From the NCBI GenBank assembly GCA_964450495.1, contig CAYVFU010000012.1, positions 1 to 64,000 on the forward strand: a DNA stretch of 64,000 bases, given 5' to 3'. The notes under the pieces were generated by a model, which worked only from the letters and a program-made list of their open reading frames with translations, had not been told where the DNA came from and did no database searches. The DNA comes from CALFUK01 sp964450495 (GTDB lineage Bacteria; Bacteroidota; Bacteroidia; Chitinophagales; Saprospiraceae). Positions 9,857 through 18,886 of this stretch are shown here, in pieces. The translations under genes were made by a program, and so were the position numbers. The stretch's first letter is position 1; each line of letters opens with the position of its first letter.

Positions 9857-10345
9857 ACAATTTGGTTTAATTTCTTAAAAAACTATTCGCCAGTGCGCGA
9901 AGGTAATTAATTGTTATGCATTTTTAGTGAAGTTATTAATAGATTTTTAACTGATCAATAATACAGACCAGCACTAAAAACAGCTTAAAAACTCATCGAT
10001 TGACCGTTTCGCTGCCTATTTGTTACTATTTTCTTAATATTTTACACAAGTCGATGGAATTCATTAAGAAAAATTTACAATTGTAAAGTTATTTGGAAAT
10101 TATCCTAAAGAAGACCTAATGCCCACATTAAGAGACCGTTAAGTCATGAATGTTGCTTTGATTTATTGATAATCACCGAAATAGAAGGGAAGAATTAGAG
10201 AATTAACATTCTATACTAGTAGAAATTTGATAAAATCACTCTATCTAAGACCATTATTTCTGAATTTTAATGAGCGCTTACCGTTCTAAGCTTAACTTCA
10301 TAAGATCTTCTCAACTCTCTTACTGTTTGTTTAATTGAAGGGTAA
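9857..10345. other. Non-coding stretch upstream of the SusC operon
   Basis: About 490 bases without a credible gene. A 68-codon open frame overlapping its left part and the neighbouring gene is out of frame with real coding sequence and has no features. The stretch is AT-rich. It must carry the SusC promoter, but I see no perfect TAnnTTTG box in the right place, and there is no clear terminator hairpin for the upstream minus-strand gene. Confidence 0.5.
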
Positions 10346-12805
10346 CTATCTGGATATAATGAGTTTTCTAGAGGAATTACCTTCAGTAGAGGCAATTTGT
10401 ATAATATACACACCTGATGGTAAAGATCCAGTATTGTAACTCCTTTGGAATGACGACAGTCCATTAATCGCATCTTGCCAAATCAATCTTCCGTCAGAGG
10501 ATAAAAAGTTTAATTGACCTTTAATTGGTTCTTTAATGTCCACATTTATAGAAACTGACTGATCTGCGTAAGACGGATTTGGATAAATTTTAAATTCTTC
10601 CAACAATTCTTCTTCTAACACAGAGGATCCTGTTTGGATTTCTAAGTTATCTATTGCCCATCCCCATCCTGTAGCGAAAGGATCAGAAAAGAGTCGGAAT
10701 CTGATAAACACTTCATCACCGGGAAAGAAATCACCGGTTTCGGTCATATCAATACGTCTAGATCTGAATTGTGTAGGACGTCCACTGTCTTCCCGATCAT
10801 AAACGAATCTCCACACGTTCTGATCATTTGCGTCATAACCATCTAATAGTGCAGTCCAGTTTTCATCGCCTGGTTTTTGGGCTTCTACAATGACATAGTC
10901 CCAAAATTGGGTATCGCAATTAGAACCATCGCAGCTAGTTCCAGTTTCTCCTGGTTCTACAATGACAATTTCGTCAAAGACTATTGTAGGGTCGGTATTA
11001 CTGATTCGTATCAACTGTGATAACTGGTATGTAAAGTTTAGTGTATTGCCTTGTCCCGCGTTTTGATATGGATGTTCGCTATGTATAGCGGGAGACTCAA
11101 AACCGTCTACTTGGATGATGTCAAAACCAACACCAGTAAAGTCGGAGGTAGCTTCATCAAAGGTATTTATATATTGACCGATTGCGCCTCCAACAGCTTG
11201 AACATCTATAGTGTAAAAGTCATCTTCCAAAGGCAATTGACCTTCATTGCGGTTATTGCTATTATCAAGTATGATGATTTTATAAAGCAACTCATCCGCG
11301 CTAGAAAAGTTGCCAGTGACAGTGACTTGGTAAAATTCACCAAAGTCATCCTCCATCAATACAAATGCAGTTGTATCCAATTGCCCGTTTTGGCTAACAA
11401 CTACTGATAACGTGGATAGATCTACGCCAGTAAAGAAGTCTTGGAACTCGTTGATTTCTAAGGTGAATTGGCTGTCTGATTCTCTAATGGTTGTCAGTGG
11501 TATATGGCCTGATAACACAGGTGCCTCTGTATCAGGTCCCATAATGAATTCATAAAATTGATCAGGTGCCGTTTTAGGTGTTGTTGTAATGGTGCCATCT
11601 GCGCCAACAACCTCAAAATAATATTGAAACGTCGCAAATTCATTAGCAGCTGCAATTGAAAACAAATAGTCATCTGTTGCTGCATCAAAAGCTACAACAT
11701 CTGTATTGTCTTCTGTTTGAAAAGTGTCTCGTGAAAAATGAAAGATTATTTCAGTTGGAACAACATCTGAATCTGATCGAAACTTACCACTAAGTTCATA
11801 ATCTTCTGAGGCGTCCTCGTTAAAAAATTCTTCTGGACTATGAATGATATTTGTTGTCTCCCAGCCCATATCTGCTAACATATCTGACACAATTCCTGGT
11901 TCATAATTTATATCTCCTCCATTTATGGCAGGCGACATTAATCGACTTGGGGTGTTTCTGTATGTGCCTAAATCCAAATGTGATATACTTGATCCAGGAT
12001 TATATATAGTAGGTGCATGTATGATTGCATCAGGTTCTATGAGTCTAGGACTTCTGAACCGAAGTCTATTACTTGTTAACTGATCTCCTAATTCGATCGA
12101 ATTATTTGGAAAATCTTCTAGTAAACTATTGCCTTCAATATTTTGTAAAAACATTCCATAAATATCTTGCTGTAAGAATCCAATTCCTGAATCATCCACA
12201 AATGCAGCAGTAGAGAAACCTAACCCATGTATGACTTCGTGCAATAGGACTGTTGCCAAGTCTGATCTACTACCAATATTTGGATTATTTGGTTCTATGC
12301 TGAAATTTACGGCTTGATTACTATTTATCCTTATAATTATATCTGGTTCACCTACTTGATTCAGGTCACTCTCTGCTAGTTTTTCTGCGAGAGATATGGG
12401 ATATACAGTGTTTAAAAATTCAGCACCTGCAAAGTTGACCGCAAAAGACCCTGGTCTCGCATCGGCTAATGTTACTCCTCCACCTTCAGATGTGCCTAAA
12501 TCAGTATACTGAATACTGACATGAATTGGTATTTCAGACGATATAAACCGAGTTAGCTGGTCAAAAACAAATTCAACTGTCGTGATAAAAGCATCAGGAA
12601 CATCAATGTAGTTGGGAATAAATTCTGCAGTAGCTACACCCTTTTTATTCTTAAAAGGTATCGGGTTATGGGGTGCATGGGATTTCTCTCCAGAATGCGG
12701 ACATGAAATAATATCATCTTCAGTCGACTCCCAGACACGAAATTTTTGTGCCGATAGCTGTGTGAAAAGAAAAATGAAAATAAAAATTTGGAGGAACCGG
12801 ATCAT
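10346..12805 (-). CDS. Secreted putative zinc metallopeptidase (HExxH) with type IX sorting tail
   Basis: 819 aa counted from the ATG at 12805; the longer frame begins with a GTG two codons earlier. The signal peptide is MIRFLQIFIFIFLFTQLSAQ. A zinc-binding helix HEVIHGLGFS is at H189/E190/H193, which predicts a metallopeptidase. The position where metzincins have a third His is Thr, so the third ligand is elsewhere and the clan is uncertain. The middle region is beta-rich with Ig/fibronectin-like character. At about 560-730 lies a jelly-roll-like region (FDEATSDFTGVGFD...WGWAIDNLEIQ) as in MAM or discoidin-type modules. The last ~75 residues (FKIYPNPSYADQSV...SGVYIIQI...RKLIISR) form a type A T9SS sorting domain. 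It is predicted to be extracellular or cell-surface. The substrate is unknown. Confidence 0.75.
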   Translation of the reverse strand: MIRFLQIFIFIFLFTQLSAQKFRVWESTEDDIISCPHSGEKSHAPHNPIPFKNKKGVATAEFIPNYIDVPDAFITTVEFVFDQLTRFISSEIPIHVSIQYTDLGTSEGGGVTLADARPGSFAVNFAGAEFLNTVYPISLAEKLAESDLNQVGEPDIIIRINSNQAVNFSIEPNNPNIGSRSDLATVLLHEVIHGLGFSTAAFVDDSGIGFLQQDIYGMFLQNIEGNSLLEDFPNNSIELGDQLTSNRLRFRSPRLIEPDAIIHAPTIYNPGSSISHLDLGTYRNTPSRLMSPAINGGDINYEPGIVSDMLADMGWETTNIIHSPEEFFNEDASEDYELSGKFRSDSDVVPTEIIFHFSRDTFQTEDNTDVVAFDAATDDYLFSIAAANEFATFQYYFEVVGADGTITTTPKTAPDQFYEFIMGPDTEAPVLSGHIPLTTIRESDSQFTLEINEFQDFFTGVDLSTLSVVVSQNGQLDTTAFVLMEDDFGEFYQVTVTGNFSSADELLYKIIILDNSNNRNEGQLPLEDDFYTIDVQAVGGAIGQYINTFDEATSDFTGVGFDIIQVDGFESPAIHSEHPYQNAGQGNTLNFTYQLSQLIRISNTDPTIVFDEIVIVEPGETGTSCDGSNCDTQFWDYVIVEAQKPGDENWTALLDGYDANDQNVWRFVYDREDSGRPTQFRSRRIDMTETGDFFPGDEVFIRFRLFSDPFATGWGWAIDNLEIQTGSSVLEEELLEEFKIYPNPSYADQSVSINVDIKEPIKGQLNFLSSDGRLIWQDAINGLSSFQRSYNTGSLPSGVYIIQIASTEGNSSRKLIISR

Positions 12806-12880
12806 TAACACTGGATTTGTGGTTATTTAACTCAAAATTGAAGCAGTTTGTTTGATATAATGAGTAAAACTGCACCAAGA

Positions 12881-13594
12881 TTATGTTAAGAGTCGCTTAT
12901 ACAACTGAATTGTATTCTTTATACCATAATATAGCGCATCTGATATTAATGCATGTCCTATTGAAACTTCCAATAGTCCACTAATTGAGCTTGCATAAAA
13001 TTTCAGGTTATTGAGATTCAAATCATGCCCAGCATTAATGCCCAAGCCTAATTCGTTGGCTTTTTTACTAGCAGTTATATGATCCGCTATAGAAGCGTTA
13101 GAATCTTGGATATATGTCCTCGCAAAGGTCCCAGTGTAAAATTCTATCCTATCTGTACCAGTTTCCTTTGCATAACTGACTAAATCTGCATCTGGGTTGA
13201 GAAACAGACTGACACGAATGCCTTTGGAGTGCAATCTTGCTATAATTTCTTTTAAAAAGTCAGCGTGCTCCATGGTATTCCAGCCTTCATTTGACGTTAA
13301 AACTCCTGGAGGGTCTGGAACAAGTGTGCATTGGTGCGGCATGGTATTCTCCACTAAAGAAAGAAATCTTTCATTCGGATAGCCTTCTATATTGAGTTCT
13401 GTTTTGACGACTTCTTTCAATTTTGGTAGATCGTCATAGCGCACGTGCCTTTCATCTGGTCTTGGATGAACGGTAATCCCTTCTGCACCATATTCTTCGC
13501 AATCAACAGCAAATTGAACAAGATCTGGAAGGTTTTCTCCTCGAGCATTTCGAATTAATGCAACCTTGTTTATGTTAACGCTAAGTTTTGTCAT
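12881..13594 (-). CDS. pdxJ: Pyridoxine 5'-phosphate synthase
   Basis: A 237-aa TIM-barrel enzyme of the DXP-dependent vitamin B6 pathway, condensing 3-amino-2-oxopropyl phosphate with deoxyxylulose 5-phosphate to give pyridoxine 5'-phosphate. Motifs seen are the N-terminal LSVNINKVALIRNAR, the phosphate/active-site segment ITVHPRPDERH (His43, Arg45), Glu70 (LNIEGYP), PHQCTLVPD and the catalytic His190 in AGHDLN. Length matches the family. Its start overlaps by 4 bp (ATGA) with the stop of the preceding 1097-aa FG-GAP lipoprotein gene, so the two are co-transcribed and probably translationally coupled, an odd partnership. Confidence 0.95.
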   Translation of the reverse strand: MTKLSVNINKVALIRNARGENLPDLVQFAVDCEEYGAEGITVHPRPDERHVRYDDLPKLKEVVKTELNIEGYPNERFLSLVENTMPHQCTLVPDPPGVLTSNEGWNTMEHADFLKEIIARLHSKGIRVSLFLNPDADLVSYAKETGTDRIEFYTGTFARTYIQDSNASIADHITASKKANELGLGINAGHDLNLNNLKFYASSISGLLEVSIGHALISDALYYGIKNTIQLYKRLLT

Positions 13595-16500
13595 TGTTGA
13601 AATTTAATGATTTGTAATAAACCTTGGTTTTTTCCTGCAATTAAAATTTGAGTATCATTCTCGAGCGTTATCCTTACTAAAGATTTTACATCTCCCGTAA
13701 CATTTAAACCAGATTTATTTAAGGACATTGCTTGATAATTACCTGTTGCATTTGCTAATAAAACAAGACCACTTCCACTGTCAAGTCTGGGTGTCTCTAC
13801 TTCTGTCTGATAAATATTTCCAGCTATTAAAATATCTTTTACACCATCTTGGTTAACATCCATTTCTGTTGAAGTAAGAATCGGAAATTCTTGGGCTTCT
13901 ATGGGTAACGGTTTTATTTCAAATCCGCTTGGATTATTTATTAATACTATTGATTTAAAATCATTTACTTCACGTTCGTAAGCATCATCAATTTTAGAAC
14001 CATAAACATCAATTAAAGACGCGTTTGCAAAGCCTTCATAGCTAGGGTATTTCTCCTTAATAAATGGCATTTGTTGAGACGAACATTCCTTGCCTCTTAG
14101 TGGCACATATTCGTCTTTATATTTATTACTTAATACAACATCATGTGAACCATTTTCATCAAAATCTGAAGCAAATATTTTAAATGGTTTTTCTGCTGTA
14201 GCTTTATACTTTGAATTTAATCCAAGGTTACCAATAATATAATCTGGTCGACCATCTTGATTAGCATCGGTTTCTAAAATGGAATACCACCATCCCGTTT
14301 GATCCAATAAATCATTTTGCAATTCTAGTTTACCATTTTTATTCTCAAATAAACCAATACCAGACCATTCACCAACAGCAATAATGTCTTGATCGCCGTC
14401 ACCATCATAATCAGTTACTACAGCATCGTTGATAATACCAAAGGCTTCACATCCGTCACAATATTTATCAGTTTCTAATTTTAGAAATTTATCACTCCAA
14501 GAATATATGACAGCAGGTGCATGCACAGGATATTTTTGTGGTAAAATTCTATTTGCAATAAATAATTCCATTTTGCCATCTCCATCTATATCCAAAGAAA
14601 GTGCTTTTGAAGTATGGACATCAGAATTTTCCAACTCCGGCTGTACACTTCTTGTAAATCCACCTTTGCCATCATTCAAATACAATCTATTTTGGTAATA
14701 CCCTTGTCCTTGCTCAAATGCATTGCCACCCGAAGTAATTAATAAATCGTGATCACCATCGAAATCAATATCTATCGGTGTTATATGAGCATCCTCATAG
14801 ATGTCATCTCTTGAGAAAGCAGAAATTTCTTTTTTAGTAAACTTGGATTCTTTTTGAATAAATAAGCTTGTTGCAAAACCAGAAGAACCACCGACAATTA
14901 CATCTTCATTTCCATCATTATTGGCATCAAATACAGCCAATTGAGGGCCTAATGTTGATTGGCGCATTGGCAATAAAATCTCTTTTTCAAAATCATCAAA
15001 TGAATTTTCTTGATGAAAATAATTTAGTCCAAAAGTGGCATTTGACGCTGTTGTAAATACAGGATTTATTTCATCATCTTTATTTGCAATCGCATTGTTT
15101 TTTGATACTAATATGGTTTGGTTTATCCCAACATTTTCTTGTGTTTGAACAGTCCCGTCAGCCCACTCAATTTTGAGAGTACTGATTTCTGATTCATCTC
15201 CAAGACCTAAAATTATTTCTGGCGTCACTGAGCTTCTATATCCTCTAACTCGTTTAGATTCTCCAATAAATTTTTTGCCAGAATTTGACACTGCAGTTAC
15301 TCTAGCAAAACTTGATTCCGGATCATTATTAAATTTTATTTTCAGGAAGTTATTACCTATTTGAACGGCGTTGTTTTCATACAACATAGCTTGCTGATCA
15401 ATGTTATTAATGATTAAGTCTAAATCGCCATCATTATCAAAATCTGCATGCGCAGCACCATTGGAAAAACTTGGTGAATTAAAGCCCCAGTCTTCGGTAG
15501 CATTTTGAAGTTCGAGACCACCCTTATTTGAGTACATTAAGTTAGGTAATTTACCTTCTGGAATAGAGGCATATAATTCTTGCTTTACATTTAATGGAAC
15601 ACGGCCGTTATATTTTTGTTTGGCTTCAATAACGTCCAATTTGAAATCATTATCTAAACCATATTTTCGATAGCCATTTGTGATAAATACATCTTTATTT
15701 CCATCTAAATCATAATCCTGAATAAGCACAGCCCAAGACCAATCTGACTTAGCTATTCCAGCCAACTGTGATAAATTTTTAAAGGTATTATCACCCTTAT
15801 TAACCATTAAAGAATTGAACATATATTGATGGTGGAAACGCAATTTATTAACAAGCATGTCAAATTGCCGAACATCCATAGAAGCCATCAATGTCTTGGA
15901 CCTGACATGGTCATTTGCAGCCATATCTAGAACAAAAATATCGTTGTATCCATCTTGGTCAATATCCTCAATGTCAACGCCCATTCCAAACATAGATATT
16001 TGTTGTGTCCGTTTCTTTATTTCATCTTTGAACGTGCCATCACCTTGATTTATATACATGGCATCAGGCAAGTAATAATCGTTTGCTACGTAGATATCCA
16101 AATTAGAGTCTCCATTAATATCAGCTACTGCCAATCCCAATCCAAAACTAGGTTTTGATATACCAGATTCGATACCAACATCACTAAACGTCCCTCCGTC
16201 ATTTCTATACAATCTGCTGAGGCTCATTCGACTATCGTTTTCGTTACTTGCCAAACGACGAAGAAAAGCCACTGGATCGTAACCATAAAGAATAGACTCA
16301 TTCATCACAAAGCAATCTAAATCTCCATCTTTGTCCATGTCAAAAAATGCAGATTGTGTAGAAATGCCAGCATCTGCTAAACCATATTCGGAAGCTTTTT
16401 CTGAAAATGTTAAATCTCCATTATTGATAAACAGGAGATTTTTTCGTTTACTTTCTTCATGAGGTCCTCCTTGTGAAATATAGATGTCGGAGAATCCATC

Positions 16501-16884
16501 GCTATTCACGTCTGCAATTGAGACTCCATTTGACCATGCTTTGCCGATATTTATACCAGATTGTTCAGAAATATCTTCAAAAGTCAGATCACCTTTATTG
16601 AGAAACAGCTTGTTCTGCACCATATTGCCTGTGAGAACGACGTCTTCCAAACCATCGTTATTAATGTCAATAACACCAACACCAGCTCCATTATAGAAGT
16701 AATCAAAGTCCAATAAGTTAAACTTGGTTGACAAATCTACTGTCAGATCATTAGAGAATTGAAGACCTGATGACTCGGCTGGCACCTCAGAAAATAGTTG
16801 AGCTGAATAGGAGTTATCCATCTTGGTTGCTTCACATGACCAAAGCAAACAAACAATTGTTATTAAACTAAACCTGCGCGTCAT
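13591..16884 (-). CDS. Giant FG-GAP/VCBS lipoprotein with ASPIC/UnbV domain
   Basis: 1097 aa from the ATG at 16884. The longer frame starts with a TTG that overlaps a promoter -7 box, so the ATG is preferred. Lipobox LWSC (Cys17) predicts a lipoprotein. At least a dozen calcium-loop blades are visible, for example DINNDGLED, DVNSDGFSD, DMDKDGDLD, DIDQDGYND, DYDLDGNKD, DFDNDGDLD, DANNDGNED, DIDGDGKME, DYDGDGDQD and DVNQDGVKD. They form two propeller blocks around a central ASPIC/UnbV-like part (residues ~520-590). Homologues are common in Bacteroidota near SusC/SusD genes, often as CRTAC1-like or 'RNA-binding' proteins, a label without support. The role is probably surface binding. Confidence 0.87.
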   Translation of the reverse strand: MTRRFSLITIVCLLWSCEATKMDNSYSAQLFSEVPAESSGLQFSNDLTVDLSTKFNLLDFDYFYNGAGVGVIDINNDGLEDVVLTGNMVQNKLFLNKGDLTFEDISEQSGINIGKAWSNGVSIADVNSDGFSDIYISQGGPHEESKRKNLLFINNGDLTFSEKASEYGLADAGISTQSAFFDMDKDGDLDCFVMNESILYGYDPVAFLRRLASNENDSRMSLSRLYRNDGGTFSDVGIESGISKPSFGLGLAVADINGDSNLDIYVANDYYLPDAMYINQGDGTFKDEIKKRTQQISMFGMGVDIEDIDQDGYNDIFVLDMAANDHVRSKTLMASMDVRQFDMLVNKLRFHHQYMFNSLMVNKGDNTFKNLSQLAGIAKSDWSWAVLIQDYDLDGNKDVFITNGYRKYGLDNDFKLDVIEAKQKYNGRVPLNVKQELYASIPEGKLPNLMYSNKGGLELQNATEDWGFNSPSFSNGAAHADFDNDGDLDLIINNIDQQAMLYENNAVQIGNNFLKIKFNNDPESSFARVTAVSNSGKKFIGESKRVRGYRSSVTPEIILGLGDESEISTLKIEWADGTVQTQENVGINQTILVSKNNAIANKDDEINPVFTTASNATFGLNYFHQENSFDDFEKEILLPMRQSTLGPQLAVFDANNDGNEDVIVGGSSGFATSLFIQKESKFTKKEISAFSRDDIYEDAHITPIDIDFDGDHDLLITSGGNAFEQGQGYYQNRLYLNDGKGGFTRSVQPELENSDVHTSKALSLDIDGDGKMELFIANRILPQKYPVHAPAVIYSWSDKFLKLETDKYCDGCEAFGIINDAVVTDYDGDGDQDIIAVGEWSGIGLFENKNGKLELQNDLLDQTGWWYSILETDANQDGRPDYIIGNLGLNSKYKATAEKPFKIFASDFDENGSHDVVLSNKYKDEYVPLRGKECSSQQMPFIKEKYPSYEGFANASLIDVYGSKIDDAYEREVNDFKSIVLINNPSGFEIKPLPIEAQEFPILTSTEMDVNQDGVKDILIAGNIYQTEVETPRLDSGSGLVLLANATGNYQAMSLNKSGLNVTGDVKSLVRITLENDTQILIAGKNQGLLQIIKFQQ

Positions 16885-16893
16885 AAATTTGTA

Positions 16894-16901
16894 CAAAATT
16901 A
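16894..16901 (-). promoter_or_regulatory. -7 box TAATTTTG for the giant FG-GAP lipoprotein gene
   Basis: The minus-strand octamer TAATTTTG fits the Bacteroidota TAnnTTTG consensus. It ends 9 nt before the ATG at 16884, which leaves a leader of only a few bases and excludes the upstream TTG as start. No good -33 box is visible. Confidence 0.5.
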
Positions 16902-16935
16902 ACCATTCCTACCTATTCTACATACCTTGCGTCCT

Positions 16936-17757
16936 ATGGATAAAAATCTTAGACAACGGTTGATCTCCGGAGTCATTATGGTAGTGCTTTTTTTATCGCT
17001 ATTACTCTATTCATCAGCGACAGCTCAAGCGCTTTTTATCATTATTATGCTGTCAATGATCTATGAGTACTGTGCCATCACTTTAGCTGGCGTAACAAGT
17101 GCGTTCACCTATGTATTTACATCCATTTTAGCAGCAATAGGACTCATAATATTAGGTGTTTACCGCTATGGAAACGATTCAACAACCGAAATAGTGAATA
17201 TAATTTCAGTAATCTATATTTTAATTCTAATTGCAATACTATTCCTTCAAAAGAAAACTGCCCAAAATAGGTTTATTGTCTTACAAGCTCTGCTTTACAT
17301 TTGCTTTCCTATTATGGTTTTGCTTTATTGGATAAAGGAAACTGACGATTATAGAATGATTTTGTTTTCTGTATTTGCGATGATTTGGATAAGTGATATT
17401 GCAGCATATTTTACGGGGAAGCAATTTGGAAAACGAAAACTCTTTGAAAAAATATCACCGAAAAAGACTTGGGCTGGCTTTTTAGGTGCCGGTGTATTTA
17501 CACTATTGGCTAGCTATGGAGCTTATCAATTCGTAGGACAATATTCAATAATCTCTTGGCTTATTATTGGGTTTATAGTGTGGATTAGCGGTAGTTTAGG
17601 TGATTTGGTGGAATCGGCTCTAAAGCGACATTATCAAATTAAAGATTCGGGCACCTTATTGGTGGGTCACGGTGGTTTTTTAGACAGACTTGATAGTTTT
17701 ATTTTTGTCATACCTTTTGTTTTATTGTTTATAAATATATTTCTAGATGCTTCATAG
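16936..17757 (+). CDS. cdsA: Phosphatidate cytidylyltransferase
   Basis: 273 aa from the ATG at 16936 (a TTG lies three codons earlier). It is an integral membrane enzyme making CDP-diacylglycerol from phosphatidic acid and CTP, the branch point of phospholipid synthesis. About eight hydrophobic segments are visible. The C-terminal family signature is complete: SALKRHYQIKDSG followed by GHGGFLDRLDS at about residues 235-262. The next gene, psd, overlaps by 11 bp, so the pair is one operon for CDP-DAG and phosphatidylethanolamine synthesis; the phosphatidylserine synthase is not in this window. It is transcribed divergently from the FG-GAP lipoprotein gene across ~50 bp. Confidence 0.95.
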   Translation: MDKNLRQRLISGVIMVVLFLSLLLYSSATAQALFIIIMLSMIYEYCAITLAGVTSAFTYVFTSILAAIGLIILGVYRYGNDSTTEIVNIISVIYILILIAILFLQKKTAQNRFIVLQALLYICFPIMVLLYWIKETDDYRMILFSVFAMIWISDIAAYFTGKQFGKRKLFEKISPKKTWAGFLGAGVFTLLASYGAYQFVGQYSIISWLIIGFIVWISGSLGDLVESALKRHYQIKDSGTLLVGHGGFLDRLDSFIFVIPFVLLFINIFLDAS

Positions 17758-18403
17758 AGAAGGAAAATCCATTTTTGCCATACTTATTGGCAGTCTAATA
17801 TTATTAATCTGGGCTGTGGGACAAGCGTCTGGAATCTGGTCTATACTTCTTTGGTTCTTATTGGCTTTTGTGGTGTTTATGTTGGTATTTAGTATTCAAT
17901 TTTTTAGAAATCCGAAACGGCCAATCTCTTCAGTCGATAATTCCAAAATCTATTCGCCTGCCGATGGTAAAGTCGTCGTGATTGAAGAAACAGTAGAGCA
18001 CGAATATTTTAAGGACAAACGACTGCAAGTATCCATTTTCATGTCTCCACTGAACGTGCATGCGAATAGAGTACCCGTAAGTGGAAAAGTACAATTAGCA
18101 AAATATCACAAAGGAAAATACCTTGTTGCTTGGCACCCAAAATCGTCAACAGAAAACGAAAGAACAACTACGGTGATTAAAACTGCTGATGGGAAGGAAA
18201 TTCTTGTAAGGCAAATTGCTGGCGCAGTGGCTAGACGAATCAGAAATTATATGTCCGAAGGACAAGCCGTGACACAAGGAGAAGAACTGGGTTTTATAAA
18301 ATTTGGTTCGAGATCAGATATATTTTTACCTGTTGGTACGAAAGTTACTGTTGAATTGGATCAAATGGTGAAAGGGAATATTGATGTGATTGCGGAGTGG
18401 TAG
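17747..18403 (+). CDS. psd: Phosphatidylserine decarboxylase (short proenzyme type)
   Basis: 218 aa, the short form of the family. Two adjacent N-terminal membrane segments (about 8-51) precede the catalytic part (YSPADGKVVVIEE, IFMSPLNVHANRVP). The self-cleavage and pyruvoyl site is LGFIKFGSRSD, with Gly187-Ser188; Ser188 would become the pyruvoyl group of the alpha chain. It decarboxylates phosphatidylserine to phosphatidylethanolamine at the inner membrane. The start codon lies 11 bp inside cdsA. Confidence 0.94.
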   Translation: MLHREGKSIFAILIGSLILLIWAVGQASGIWSILLWFLLAFVVFMLVFSIQFFRNPKRPISSVDNSKIYSPADGKVVVIEETVEHEYFKDKRLQVSIFMSPLNVHANRVPVSGKVQLAKYHKGKYLVAWHPKSSTENERTTTVIKTADGKEILVRQIAGAVARRIRNYMSEGQAVTQGEELGFIKFGSRSDIFLPVGTKVTVELDQMVKGNIDVIAEW

Positions 18404-18426
18404 GTTCAAGAGATATATGAAGCCCA

Positions 18427-18811
18427 ATGGGTCATGACCCAATGTCATTTAGTTAAGAAATAAATCCTTATATAAAAGCTTCGGAGTAGCGATATATATA
18501 AAGTCCCGCAGCGGCAACGTCGTGGGATTAACTACATTAGAATGAGAACGCCATTGGCGCGCGTTTTTGATTCAAAAACCGTGACAATGGAATATCTACC
18601 TGTTAATCAAATTATTATATATTATGATAATTAAATTTGTCATGATTTTTTCAAGAATCCCGCCAAATTGTGTCACCATCTAATAATACACCGTAGGATG
18701 AATCCTATGGCTATCTATATGTCGCTTCTCTGAAGCTCGTGAATTGTTTAGGCTGTAAATAGTGTCCAATTTTCTGGTGCCTAATTGAAATGACATTGGG
18801 TCATGACGCAT
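18427..18811. repeat. Nested inverted-repeat element (MITE- or REP-like) between psd and hemH
   Basis: A ~385-bp non-coding element. Its outer arms, 18427-18450 and 18788-18811, are inverted copies matching at 23 of 24 positions, and the left arm itself contains the perfect palindrome TGGGTCATGACCCA. Inside, 18477-18498 and 18716-18737 are a second inverted pair (19 of 22 matching, core AGCTTC.GAG.AGCGA). Two smaller hairpins (TCCC...GGGA at ~18504-18527; TAGGA-TGAA-TCCTA at 18694-18707) are also present. No open frame, transposase or clear target-site duplication was seen. This layout suggests a non-autonomous mobile or REP-type element. It accounts for most of the ~480 bases between the two genes. 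Confidence 0.65.
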
Positions 18812-18886
18812 TAGAGACACATACACGCACACTGGAGAAAGATAATCATGCCCCATTGGAGTCTGGTGTTATGACCTATTGGACTT

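Noticed and set aside
5150..9878. Several plus-strand open frames of 60-90 codons inside the SusC and SusD genes
   Set aside because: They are antisense shadows of strongly coding minus-strand frames, with no protein features or regulatory signals.
10267..10473. 68-codon minus-strand open frame at the end of the HExxH protein gene
   Set aside because: It overlaps the type IX sorting tail in another frame and shows no signal, domain or start context.
12843..12873. Hairpin GCAGTTT...AAACTGC between pdxJ and the HExxH protein gene
   Set aside because: Stem of 7 bp with a 17-nt loop and no T run; too weak to call a terminator.
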